From the NCBI GenBank assembly GCA_041228285.1, contig CP166133.1, positions 1,488,001 to 1,552,000 of the forward strand: a stretch of DNA of 64,000 nt. The letters run 5' to 3'. The stretch is from Neisseriaceae bacterium CLB008. GTDB taxonomy: Bacteria > Pseudomonadota > Gammaproteobacteria > Burkholderiales > Neisseriaceae. The translations under genes and the position numbers were made by a program. Shown piece by piece: positions 24,909 to 33,376 of this stretch (the stretch's first letter is position 1; the number at the start of each line of letters is the position of its first letter). The notes beneath the pieces were generated by a model, which was not told the origin of the DNA, did no database searches, and saw only the letters and a program-made list of their open reading frames with translations.

Positions 24909-26255
24909 ATGAGCGCAAGAAATATGTCAAATACAAAAAACATAAACATCAATACAGTGATTGACCGATCCAACGTTTCCTCTTATCAGAAAATAATCTT
25001 CATTTTACTCTTCGTGATTGCGACAGTTGATGGCTTTGATGTTTCACTAATTGCCTATATCGGCCCATCCATCATGCAAGAATGGAGCATAACAGCAGCT
25101 AAACTCTCTTATGTTTTTGGTGCTAGCCTCTTAGGCCTAATGCTCGGCAGTATGATTTTGGGCCCTCTTGCCGATAGAATAGGCTCAAAAAAAGTATTAA
25201 TCATAGCCATGCTTGTCTTTTCTTTTGGCACCCTATTGTCAGCAAACGCCCAAGGCATAACGCTGCTAACAGCGCTCAGATTCATTACCGGCCTAGGCCT
25301 AGGCGGAACCATGCCAATTTGTATCGCTTTAAGTACCGAATACGCTCCAATAAAAAGGCGTATGATCATTGCGACACTCAGCTGGAGTGGTTTTACAGCA
25401 GGTATTACACTAGGTGGTTTAGTCGCCAGCTATATTGTGCCTTTATATGGTTGGCGTTTCTTACTTATTATCGGTGGCATCCTTCCTTTAGCCCTCCTCC
25501 CCTTTATTATTTTACTTTTACCTGAATCACTTCAGTTTATGTTGCGTAATAAGTCATATCATCAAAAATTACAGTCTGTTCTAAACCGCATCATGCATCA
25601 TCAACTTACAATTGATTCATTAACTCTAAATTCAAATAATCCAACTACCACTAATCCTCTGCATACTTTATTTTCAGCCGTGAATCGTCGAATGACTTTG
25701 TTACTATGGGTAGCATTCTTCACATCTTTATATGCCTTTTACCTATTAACCTATTGGATTCCAATTCTTTTAAGTCAAGATTTTGATACACGATACATTA
25801 ATCTGATCGCCTCAATGCTCCCTCTAGGCGGGACCATTGGCGCCATCACCTTTGCTTTATTAATCGATCGTTATAAATCATCTTTTCTAATTCTTTCAAT
25901 CGCTTATTTTAGTGCAGCCATTGCCATGTTTGCTGTAGAATATATGATACATAACTTAGTCAGTCTATTTAGTTTTGTTTTCTTCATTGGTTTTACCATC
26001 GCAGGAGCACAAAATGGACTAAACCTAGTTGCCGCAACCATTTATCCGCAACACTCGAAAGCCACCGGTATCGCTTGGGCAATGGCAAGTGGACGCTTAG
26101 GCTCACTTATTGGTTCCATCATAGGTGCATGGTTAATTGCCTACAGTAATAGTTTAGAAGGTTTCTTTCATCACTTAGCCATAATCACATTGATGACCTC
26201 AATAGCTATTCTTGGCCTCTTTTGGCGCGAACGCCGCCATAACCGTTCAACTTAA
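24909..26255 (+). CDS. MFS transporter, aromatic acid:H+ symporter-like
   Basis: A 448-residue, 12-helix inner-membrane protein. DGFDVSLIAYIGPSI in helix 1 and GPLADRIGSKK after helix 2 resemble the AAHS group (PcaK, BenK, MhpT), which import aromatic acids. It is divergent from the DHB genes across a Fur box, so it may move DHB, DHB shunt products or the catecholate siderophore. Substrate and direction are inference. Two in-frame starts (24909 and 24924) are possible; AGG lies just before the first. Confidence 0.8.
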   Translation: MSARNMSNTKNININTVIDRSNVSSYQKIIFILLFVIATVDGFDVSLIAYIGPSIMQEWSITAAKLSYVFGASLLGLMLGSMILGPLADRIGSKKVLIIAMLVFSFGTLLSANAQGITLLTALRFITGLGLGGTMPICIALSTEYAPIKRRMIIATLSWSGFTAGITLGGLVASYIVPLYGWRFLLIIGGILPLALLPFIILLLPESLQFMLRNKSYHQKLQSVLNRIMHHQLTIDSLTLNSNNPTTTNPLHTLFSAVNRRMTLLLWVAFFTSLYAFYLLTYWIPILLSQDFDTRYINLIASMLPLGGTIGAITFALLIDRYKSSFLILSIAYFSAAIAMFAVEYMIHNLVSLFSFVFFIGFTIAGAQNGLNLVAATIYPQHSKATGIAWAMASGRLGSLIGSIIGAWLIAYSNSLEGFFHHLAIITLMTSIAILGLFWRERRHNRST

Positions 26256-26375
26256 GAATAAATCCCTAACGGCATATCGTAAAAATATTTTATTTAAGTC
26301 ATATTCAATCCTAATATACTGGCCGCAAAGGCTATATGCGGATACCACTCAAGAGTCACGAAACCACGCCCACAA

Positions 26376-26403
26376 AAAAGGCCTGTATGATTACAGGCCT
26401 TTT
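26376..26403. terminator. Bidirectional intrinsic terminator
   Basis: A perfect 12-bp stem (26376-26387 with 26392-26403) with a 4-base loop and A/T ends serves both strands. It separates the rightward MFS gene from the leftward autotransporter gene and marks the right edge of the siderophore island. Confidence 0.88.
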
Positions 26404-26423
26404 CAACAGCACTATGCATTTAA

Positions 26424-29084
26424 TTAAAAGCTATAGCGTAGGCCAACAGAGCCGCCATAAGGGCTTTCTGTTTTATTGCCTTTCGCATAGTTAAGTTCAC
26501 CATACGCTGCCCACTGCTTGTTCATCATCGCCGTGACACCAACACCGTATTTGCCCACGGTACCAGATACGTCATGATCAAATCGCTCCGTACCGTTTAT
26601 GGTCACGCCGTTGTTTTTCTTGAACTCGTGGCTCACGGCTAAACGTAGGTAAGGCTTAATCAATCCGCCTTTTGCAGTGACAAAAGACTTACCCATGGTA
26701 GCGCCTACTTCAGCACGAACCGATTCTGCCGCATCAGCCTGCACGCTTAGGCCACTGTCGAACTGGTAAGCCGTTTTTTGGCCATGAAACACAGAAGCCA
26801 GCACATAGGGCTCGACAAAGTAATCATTGAGCTTAATGTGTTTACCCGCTTCAACCGACAAGCCTACGCCATTGGTATGGTCTTTGGCTTTGGTTTTACC
26901 GAGATTAAATCGAGCGCTGTTTTCCGTATTAAAGCGATTGGCTTTCAACACCCCATCCACATAATAGCCACTGTTGTGTAACCATGTTGCATACAGACCT
27001 AATGCATAGCTGTCCACTTTACCGTCACTGTGCTCAGCATCCAGCTTAGAGTGGCTAAACGAAAATAAGCCCCCTAGGTGTAAACGAGCGTCGTCCAACT
27101 CAATGGCTCGATCACCACCCACCATGATGCCACTTAAGTCTTGCTCATAACCTGCTTGACCAGACACACGATGACGGCTAGCAATGGCTTTCGACCAGAC
27201 GCCGGTTGAAGCTGCGCCATCATCACGTAGCTCACCTAAGCGCACGCGCAGAGTAGACAGTTCGCTGTTCCAAATCGCTGGCGTCACATTGGCTAGGGCC
27301 AAGGCGTTTTTAGTGCTTTCGGAAGGGTCAGGTTTTGGATCAGGCTTGGGGTCAGGATTAGGGCTAGGATCTGGATTAGGATCTGGATCCGGGTTGGGAC
27401 CGGGCTCATTTTTAATGGGCGACAAATACCAATTGTCGCTATCGGCCTGATCTTGATTCAAATAATATTTATACGCCCCTAAATCGACGCTGCCGTTGAC
27501 CAAAGTAAAGTGGTCGCTATTGCTGTTGTTCGCATGAATTAAGTGATAAGCACGAGCATCAGCCGTATTGCTTTTTAGTTCTTGTCCCGAATCTCTCACC
27601 CTCACGTCAAAACGGCCATCAATGCTTTCGGTGACGTTCAAGAAGTCACCTTGCTCGCCCTCTAAGTGGGTATTCATCACAAATAGGCCAGAGCCGCTTA
27701 AACGCTCAATGTCTAACTGGCTAAAGCGGCCTTCATCACGACCGTCTCGATGGCCAAACACCACCTGACCATCATTAATGAGCTCATCAACGCTGACCAC
27801 CGACTCTGCCGTATCGGCATTATGTACGATGTATAAAGCTGCCTCGTTACCCATCAGATTCAGCTGTTTTGCGTATGCACCTTTTTTAGCGCCAACGTTC
27901 AGATCGGTCCACTCATGCAGATCACCGCCCTGCATCAACACGGAACCAGATGCCACGTCTAGCGCACCGCGAGAAAATGCCCCATAGGCTAGGTGAGACT
28001 CACCACCCTTGTTAATCTTGGTATTGGCAATATCGCCAAACTCGTTGACGCGTTGGGTTCCCCCTTCGATGGTGGTGCCATAGGCGCCCCCGTAATAGCC
28101 TACTGTCTGCGTCCCTGGACCATAAATAGTGGCATTGCGTGAGGCCGGATAGGCACCCGAAGTCCAGTGATCTTCCGCAACCCATTGGCCATTTTCCCAA
28201 TCACCCTCTTGGCCTGATATAATTTGCTCACCAAAAACTTGGCTATCATGGGCTTCACCATACTGCACCCGCTGAGTACCGCCCTCATAGATTTTAGTGT
28301 CTTTGGCGCCAATGCCGTCGCCGCTAGATTTATAAACCAATTGGTAGCCGCCATCGTAAATATGGGTGTCGGTCGCCAATCCTGACGTCAGCTGGTAGCT
28401 GCCGTCGCCAATATGGGAATTCTTTACCTCGCCACCATCAAAGTAAATCAGCTGCTGCCCACCATTTATGATGAGGTTATCCTCGGCTAATCCGCCTTTA
28501 CCAACCGTTTGCGTCCCGCCATCGATGATATTGGCTTGAGCATAGCTGCGCCCGCCCAGCGTTTGCCGACCGCCTTTTTTCACCAAGGTGTTATAGGCCT
28601 CGGTATCGTAGTCAAGCGTCAAGCTACCATACTCTCCCACCACGGTATCGTACGCTTTGGTGCCATATCGCAGCATCAGCACGCCCAATTGGCCTTCTTT
28701 ACCTTTAATGCTGGTGCCAATCGCGCTACTGACGTCTAAATCAGACATGGAGTCGTTCATGGTGACCTGAACCGAATCAATCTCGCTATTGATTAAGTGG
28801 CTGTCTTTAGCAAAATAAATGACCTGATGCTGGTGGCTGCTGGTTAACGTCTGACCATTAATAAACTTCTGCTCACTCACTTTGATATTTTTATTCGGCG
28901 TGTTGGCCCAGCTGTCTTGCACCTGAGCCCATGCGTCTGCATACCCGGCATTATTAATGATGTCGTTGATGTTTGGGGTCGCTACTTTGGGCGGAAAACC
29001 CTCTGGCAGCTGTGCTGCTTGAACCGTTGGGTAAGCCATCGCAAAAATACCAGATAAGGCGACAGCCACTCTCGATAACTTCAT
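26424..29084 (-). CDS. AIDA-I-like autotransporter (type Va secretion)
   Basis: An 886-residue surface protein. The signal peptide is residues 1-23 (ending TVQA). The passenger (about 24-555) contains degenerate repeats of about 20 residues with GGTQTV, GGQQL and GGYQL cores, the AIDA-type beta-helix pattern. A Pro-Asp-rich linker (about 559-587) follows, then a 12-strand autotransporter barrel (about 610-886) ending LRYSF, the usual terminal Phe. Such proteins act in adhesion, aggregation or biofilm. GAGGA lies 6 bases before the ATG. It is monocistronic: a terminator follows it, and the neighbouring OPA transporter is separated by about 270 bases. Confidence 0.9.
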   Translation of the reverse strand: MKLSRVAVALSGIFAMAYPTVQAAQLPEGFPPKVATPNINDIINNAGYADAWAQVQDSWANTPNKNIKVSEQKFINGQTLTSSHQHQVIYFAKDSHLINSEIDSVQVTMNDSMSDLDVSSAIGTSIKGKEGQLGVLMLRYGTKAYDTVVGEYGSLTLDYDTEAYNTLVKKGGRQTLGGRSYAQANIIDGGTQTVGKGGLAEDNLIINGGQQLIYFDGGEVKNSHIGDGSYQLTSGLATDTHIYDGGYQLVYKSSGDGIGAKDTKIYEGGTQRVQYGEAHDSQVFGEQIISGQEGDWENGQWVAEDHWTSGAYPASRNATIYGPGTQTVGYYGGAYGTTIEGGTQRVNEFGDIANTKINKGGESHLAYGAFSRGALDVASGSVLMQGGDLHEWTDLNVGAKKGAYAKQLNLMGNEAALYIVHNADTAESVVSVDELINDGQVVFGHRDGRDEGRFSQLDIERLSGSGLFVMNTHLEGEQGDFLNVTESIDGRFDVRVRDSGQELKSNTADARAYHLIHANNSNSDHFTLVNGSVDLGAYKYYLNQDQADSDNWYLSPIKNEPGPNPDPDPNPDPSPNPDPKPDPKPDPSESTKNALALANVTPAIWNSELSTLRVRLGELRDDGAASTGVWSKAIASRHRVSGQAGYEQDLSGIMVGGDRAIELDDARLHLGGLFSFSHSKLDAEHSDGKVDSYALGLYATWLHNSGYYVDGVLKANRFNTENSARFNLGKTKAKDHTNGVGLSVEAGKHIKLNDYFVEPYVLASVFHGQKTAYQFDSGLSVQADAAESVRAEVGATMGKSFVTAKGGLIKPYLRLAVSHEFKKNNGVTINGTERFDHDVSGTVGKYGVGVTAMMNKQWAAYGELNYAKGNKTESPYGGSVGLRYSF
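27325..27410 (-). repeat. Low-complexity Pro-Asp linker repeat in the autotransporter
   Basis: Short GGATCTGGATTAGG-like units repeat imperfectly in the plus strand and encode alternating N-P-D-P and K-P-D-P residues between passenger and barrel. Such tracts can change length by slippage in multiples of two codons without breaking the frame. Confidence 0.75.
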
Positions 29085-29210
29085 ATTGCGTCCTCGTTTA
29101 TTGATGAATTTAGGTCACCATTATCAGGCCACAAAATGTAAGGATTATTTAATATATTGCAAATAATTGTTAAAAAAGAGATGTTTAATGTTAACGTCAC
29201 TCACTTAAGC

Positions 29211-29249
29211 CGCAAGGTGATCCGCCTCTTTCACGCTCATCACCTTGCG
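29211..29249. terminator. Hairpin downstream of the OPA-family transporter gene
   Basis: A perfect 10-bp stem (29211-29220 with 29240-29249) has a 19-base loop, about 110 bases past the transporter stop. It may end that transcript; no clean T-run follows. The rest of 29085-29356 holds the autotransporter 5' region and nothing else I can support. Confidence 0.4.
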
Positions 29250-29356
29250 ATACCTTGCCCAGCCTCAACAGCAATGATTCATGAGCACAGCACTCACCGC
29301 GCAGCTTTTTTTTGCAGTGAGCCAACCGCACCCAAACCCATCATATTGAATCAAGC

Positions 29357-30646
29357 TCAAGCCTGCTCTGCTCGACGGTGCCATGACGGCAGTAAAATCA
29401 GCGTTGAGAGTCCTGCCGCCACCGCAAACACGATAAACAGAGTGCCTTCCGACATAAAGCCGGGCAGCCAGCCGCCTAAAATCGCCCCCACAGCGCCGCA
29501 ACCATTAATGAATCCCACGGCCGCCCCTGCATGACGCTGGGTACCAAAATCAATGGCGGCCACCGCCGAGATAATCGCCTCTGCGCCATATAAGAAAAAG
29601 CCCAGTAACGCCAAAGCCAAAACAAAGAGCGCAATCGAGCCGGTACTCGCCAAAGGCATAAACAACACCAGAATCAAGATGGTGAAGGCTAAAGACAAGA
29701 CCGCGACGGGAATGCGCTTGCCGTCAAACACCTTATCGGACACCCAACCCAAAACCACAGGTGCGATTAGGCCAGCCAAGCCAAACGCCAGTGGTAATAC
29801 CGTAGCCCCCAAGAAACTTAGGCTGGGGATGGCCTCAAAAGCAATCACCGGGCCCCAAAACAAAATGGCATAGCGAGCGGGCTTTAACAATAAATACGAC
29901 AGCCCCAACTTAAACACCATCGCGTTACGCAGCGGCGCCAACAGCGTGTCACGCAGCGGCGGCCGATCTTTTGCCTCCTCCTCAGAACCATCCTCAATAA
30001 CCTCTGCTGTCAGCCCCACGTCGCTTAAAGTATTGCGCTGCGCCAAATAAAATACGCCGGCGATGACAAACAGCACCAGTGACGAACCCACAAAAGCCAT
30101 GCGCCAAGAATCAAACAGGCCATAGGCGAGCCAGCCTGCAAAAGGCGTGCCGATGAGGCCGCCAAAAATAAAGCAGGTCGACCACAGCCCCATCATGCGC
30201 CCCCGCGTGCGTAAGGGATAAAACGCATTCACGTTCTTACACAAAGCGGCCCAACCAGTCGACTGCGCCGCGGCCTGAATGGCAATCAGCGGCAGAAATA
30301 AGATCAAAGCCGGGATCAGGCCCATCACCAAAGCCGTGGCCGCCGATACCAATAGCCCCGTCAACACGACCACACGTACACCCCAACGGTCAGCGCTCCC
30401 ACCCCATACAAATTGGCCCACGGCATAGACGGTCAGATAAATGGCGTCCATCGTGCCCAACATTTCCCGAGAGAGTATTTGACTGGCAATGGGGTCAGCC
30501 AAAATACCCAGTTTGGCGCCAGAAAGCGCCTGCCGAGTTAAGTAAAAGGCAGCATAGGCTACCCACGTCACCATAAAAATGCGCACCTGCCAATAGCGTA
30601 AAGGCGCTAGGCCACCTGATGGGTGATTCTGATTAATGGTATTCAT
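29357..30646 (-). CDS. MFS transporter, organophosphate:Pi antiporter (GlpT/UhpC) family
   Basis: A 429-residue, 12-helix inner-membrane protein. RIFMVTWVAYAAFYLTRQALSGAKLGI near the N-terminus and STGWAALCKNVNAFYPLRTRGRMMGLWSTCFIFGG fit the OPA family, which exchanges phosphate for glycerol-3-phosphate, hexose phosphates or phosphoglycerate, or senses glucose-6-phosphate (UhpC). No two-component system is adjacent, so transport is likelier than sensing. Substrate unknown. Base composition is nearer the housekeeping regions than the siderophore island. Confidence 0.85.
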   Translation of the reverse strand: MNTINQNHPSGGLAPLRYWQVRIFMVTWVAYAAFYLTRQALSGAKLGILADPIASQILSREMLGTMDAIYLTVYAVGQFVWGGSADRWGVRVVVLTGLLVSAATALVMGLIPALILFLPLIAIQAAAQSTGWAALCKNVNAFYPLRTRGRMMGLWSTCFIFGGLIGTPFAGWLAYGLFDSWRMAFVGSSLVLFVIAGVFYLAQRNTLSDVGLTAEVIEDGSEEEAKDRPPLRDTLLAPLRNAMVFKLGLSYLLLKPARYAILFWGPVIAFEAIPSLSFLGATVLPLAFGLAGLIAPVVLGWVSDKVFDGKRIPVAVLSLAFTILILVLFMPLASTGSIALFVLALALLGFFLYGAEAIISAVAAIDFGTQRHAGAAVGFINGCGAVGAILGGWLPGFMSEGTLFIVFAVAAGLSTLILLPSWHRRAEQA

Positions 30647-30809
30647 GCTGCTCCCCCTATTTTTAGACGTGTTTATTCTTGTTTATATGAGTCGACCACT
30701 GCCGATAAGCGCCCAATGGCTATTCAACATTGCCGATTGCCACGGGCTTAAACTGCGGCCCATTCCATCGGCCTTCAGCCTAGCGAGGCCAACCTCATTC
30801 AAAGCACAC

Positions 30810-30845
30810 TTATGCAAATAGAATAAATAGTACATTTATGCAAAT
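30810..30845. repeat. Direct repeats TTATGCAAAT in the intergenic region
   Basis: Two exact copies (30810-30819 and 30836-30845) are 26 bases apart, with a degenerate third near 30883. They lie about 165-200 bases upstream of the OPA transporter start. They could be operator half-sites on one helix face. Apart from this and the DUF2239 promoter, the roughly 400-base gap 30647-31049 shows nothing I recognise. Confidence 0.4.
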
Positions 30846-30978
30846 CAAGTGTTTTTTGTAATAAAAATTACGTTTGTATCATTTATGCCAAAAGATTATT
30901 AAACCTTATGCCCATCTGCTGATTACATGAATCACGACTCAGATGCCATTAAGCCACAGACACATCAGCCATTACTGA

Positions 30979-31036
30979 TTATTACCCGTATAATATTGAC
31001 ACTCATTAGCCGCTGATATTAATATACGGGTAATAA
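30979..31036. promoter_or_regulatory. Promoter bracketed by perfect 14-bp inverted repeat
   Basis: TTATTACCCGTATA (30979-30992) and its exact reverse complement (31023-31036) flank a sigma-70 promoter: TTGACA (30996-31001), an 18-base spacer and TAATAT (31020-31025). The right arm overlaps the -10 box; the left arm lies just upstream of -35. Each arm contains TACCCGTA, itself nearly symmetric. This looks like a two-site operator for a dimeric repressor controlling the DUF2239 gene. Confidence 0.75.
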
Positions 31037-31049
31037 CAAAGGAGGCCCT

Positions 31050-31640
31050 ATGCCTAATAGCCCTAGCTACACCTGTTTTAACGGTCACAACCGTATGGTC
31101 TCTGGCACTTTGCAAACCGTGGCCATGGCCGTGAAGCAAGTGGCCGAGAATGAAGACCAACACCAGCTGCTTATTTTTGACGATCAAAGCGGCCGCAGCA
31201 TCGACATCAATACCCAAGGCAGCTATGACGAGGTATTGGCCCGCTTTGCCACCCATCCTTCAACAGAGGCCGAGCCAGCACCCAGCCAGTCCCTGCCGCG
31301 CGGTCGAGGCCGACCCAAATTAGGGGTGGTGCCTAAAGAGATCACCCTATTGCCTCGGCATTGGGATTGGCTTGCCCAACAGCCTGGCGGCGCATCGGTC
31401 ACCCTACGCAAGCTGGTGGATCAGGCCCGCCGTGAGCACAACGGCCAAGATTTACTGCGCCAAGCACAAGAGCGCGCCTACCACTTCATGGTGGCAATGG
31501 CTGGCGACTTACCGCAGTTCGAAGCGGCTAGCCGTGCCCTCTTTGCGCAACAGCCCGCTCAATTAAGCGACGCCATGCAAAACTGGCCTAACGACATCCG
31601 CCACCATGTTTTGCATTTAGCGACGCCGCTGGACGCTTAG
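31050..31640 (+). CDS. DUF2239 family protein
   Basis: A 196-residue soluble protein of unknown function. The N-terminal half (about 1-70) reads like a small beta-rich domain. The C-terminal half holds GRPKLGVVPKEITLLPRHWDWLAQQPGGASVTLRKLVD, the recognisable DUF2239 signature; this resembles a DNA-binding ribbon-helix-helix or helical segment, though that is speculation. The ribosome-binding site is excellent: AAAGGAGG 5 bases before the ATG. The promoter is bracketed by a strong inverted repeat, so expression is probably tightly controlled, possibly by itself. Confidence 0.8.
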   Translation: MPNSPSYTCFNGHNRMVSGTLQTVAMAVKQVAENEDQHQLLIFDDQSGRSIDINTQGSYDEVLARFATHPSTEAEPAPSQSLPRGRGRPKLGVVPKEITLLPRHWDWLAQQPGGASVTLRKLVDQARREHNGQDLLRQAQERAYHFMVAMAGDLPQFEAASRALFAQQPAQLSDAMQNWPNDIRHHVLHLATPLDA

Positions 31641-31679
31641 CCTGCTTCATCCCGCCACAGCCTGGCGTCGCCTTGAATA

Positions 31680-31718
31680 AAAAAGCACCCCGACGATTGA
31701 ATCGTCGGGGTGCTTTTT
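31680..31718. terminator. Strong bidirectional terminator
   Basis: A perfect 18-bp GC-rich stem (31680-31697 with 31701-31718) has a 3-base loop, with A- and T-rich ends. It serves the DUF2239 gene from the left and the convergent TetR gene from the right. Confidence 0.92.
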
Positions 31719-31753
31719 CTACCCAACTAGCCTGTGCTTAAAGTGCCAACACC

Positions 31754-32395
31754 TTAGGGCTTTAAGGCCGCAATCACCAAGGCCGAAGCCTGAGTGAGTT
31801 CATGCGCGGTAGGATTTAATTTGCCTACCACCCGCATGCCCTGTAGGTGGCATAAAACAAAAGAAACCGCCACCGTGGCCTCAATGCTGCGGCTAATCGA
31901 ACCATCTGCCTGACCTTGCAAGACAATCTGCTCGAGTAAGCGCTTTAAATCCTCCATGCTTTCTGTCACCAGTTTGGCCACTTGCGCACTAAACGTCGTC
32001 AATTCAACCGCACTGGTCACCACCAAACAGCCCTTAATGCCCTGTTCACCATTAGAAATCCGCACATACAGCCTTAACAAGGCCTGCAACTGGGCCATGC
32101 CAGAAGCTTCTGTCACCAGAATCTCTTGAGCCGCCACACGATTTTTAGCCCGATATCGCTGCAAACTGGCCAAGAACAGCGCTTCTTTATCTTTAAAGGC
32201 TTTATAGAGACTACCCGTGACGAGCCCCATGGCCTCAGCCAGTGCATTAATCGATGCGCCGCTGTAACCACGCTCACAAAACACATCAATTGCCCGATCC
32301 AAAGCTTCATCTAAATCATAGGCTCGTGGTCGCCCTAAAGGTTTGGCCACTATTTGGCCGGACAAGTCATTATGCTTCATCATGGTTCGTTTCAT
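31754..32395 (-). CDS. TetR/AcrR-family transcriptional regulator
   Basis: A 213-residue repressor. The N-terminal helix-turn-helix is near residues 26-72 (ALDRAIDVFCERGYSGASINALAEAMGLVTGSLYKAFKDKEALF), and the rest is a helical ligand-binding domain. It is the last gene of an apparent efflux MFS-SDR-TetR set and probably represses that set through the dyad at 34658-34685. AAGGAG sits one base before the ATG at 32395; the Met codons four and five positions later (32383 and 32380) are alternative starts. Confidence 0.87.
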   Translation of the reverse strand: MKRTMMKHNDLSGQIVAKPLGRPRAYDLDEALDRAIDVFCERGYSGASINALAEAMGLVTGSLYKAFKDKEALFLASLQRYRAKNRVAAQEILVTEASGMAQLQALLRLYVRISNGEQGIKGCLVVTSAVELTTFSAQVAKLVTESMEDLKRLLEQIVLQGQADGSISRSIEATVAVSFVLCHLQGMRVVGKLNPTAHELTQASALVIAALKP

Positions 32396-32512
32396 ACTCC
32401 TTAAATGCCTACATCAGCCAGCTGACTAACAGCCCCTTACTTTAAAACAGCATGCCACAACCCAAGCCATGACGCCAGAGCAAACGGCACCCTGAAGCTT
32501 AGGGGCCATGCG

Positions 32513-33292
32513 TTACAGATGCGTGCCGCCCGAAACGTCGATGATTTGCCCCGTCGTCCAACCGCTGTCCGGCGAGGCCAAATAACGAATCAAGTTCGCC
32601 ACCTCATCTACCCCACCCAGGCGTGCAAAAACAGAAAACCGTTCAGCCGCCTGGCGTGCCTCTGGAATGGCTAAGTAATCGGCATTCATGTCCGTATCAA
32701 TCACGCCTGGCGCCACCGCATTCACCGTGATGCCTTTGGGTCCAAACTCGGCGGCAAGCGACAGCGTCAATGATTCAATAGCGGCTTTCGAGGCACTATA
32801 CATTGCCCGTTCAGCATCGGCTATTCTCGTTAGGGCACTCGACACATTGATGATTCGTCCCCCTTCTGCCAAATAAGGCGCCGCGGCCTGAATCAAATAA
32901 AAAGGCGCCTCCAGATTCACCGCCAGCGTTTCCTTAACCATGGCGGCCGTGGTTTGCGCTAAAGAGGCCACATGTACGATGCCGGCATTGTTGACGAGAA
33001 TGTCCAATGAAGCCCCGCCCACATATTTGTTCGCCGCCTGATTAAAAGCCGCCCATAAATCCTCAGCGCCCTTTTGTGCATCGGGCGTAAATTGAGCCGG
33101 TAGGGCTTCGGCCTTACCCCCTAATGCCCTAACCGCCACAACCGCTGTTTCAGCCGCTTCTTGGTCATTCGCGTAATGAATGCCAATAAATGCAGCCCCA
33201 CCCAATGCCAATTGCTGAACCACGGCACGACCAATGCCTCGACCCCCGCCAGTGACCAGCGCCACCTTCCCTGAAAAATGGTTTAACATCAC
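32513..33292 (-). CDS. SDR-family oxidoreductase
   Basis: A 259-residue short-chain dehydrogenase. TGGGRGIG (NAD(P) binding) is near residue 15, with NNAG, the Ser of NVSSALT, and the Tyr/Lys of YSASK. The C-terminus is GWTTGQIIDVSGGTHL. Substrate unknown. It sits between a drug-efflux MFS gene and a TetR gene in the same direction, a layout common for inducible detoxification of electrophiles or quinones; that role is inferred. Confidence 0.85.
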   Translation of the reverse strand: MMLNHFSGKVALVTGGGRGIGRAVVQQLALGGAAFIGIHYANDQEAAETAVVAVRALGGKAEALPAQFTPDAQKGAEDLWAAFNQAANKYVGGASLDILVNNAGIVHVASLAQTTAAMVKETLAVNLEAPFYLIQAAAPYLAEGGRIINVSSALTRIADAERAMYSASKAAIESLTLSLAAEFGPKGITVNAVAPGVIDTDMNADYLAIPEARQAAERFSVFARLGGVDEVANLIRYLASPDSGWTTGQIIDVSGGTHL

Positions 33293-33376
33293 CCCTCCTT
33301 TATTTAACCAAAACAGAAACCACCCTTAACCGGCTGTAACGACATCGCTCTAATAGACAGCCCTTAAATACTCGAT

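Noticed and set aside
27184..27450. Plus-strand ORF with Gly-Ser repeats inside the autotransporter
   Set aside because: The repeats are only the antisense reading of the Pro-Asp linker; the minus-strand protein has signal peptide, passenger and barrel in one frame.
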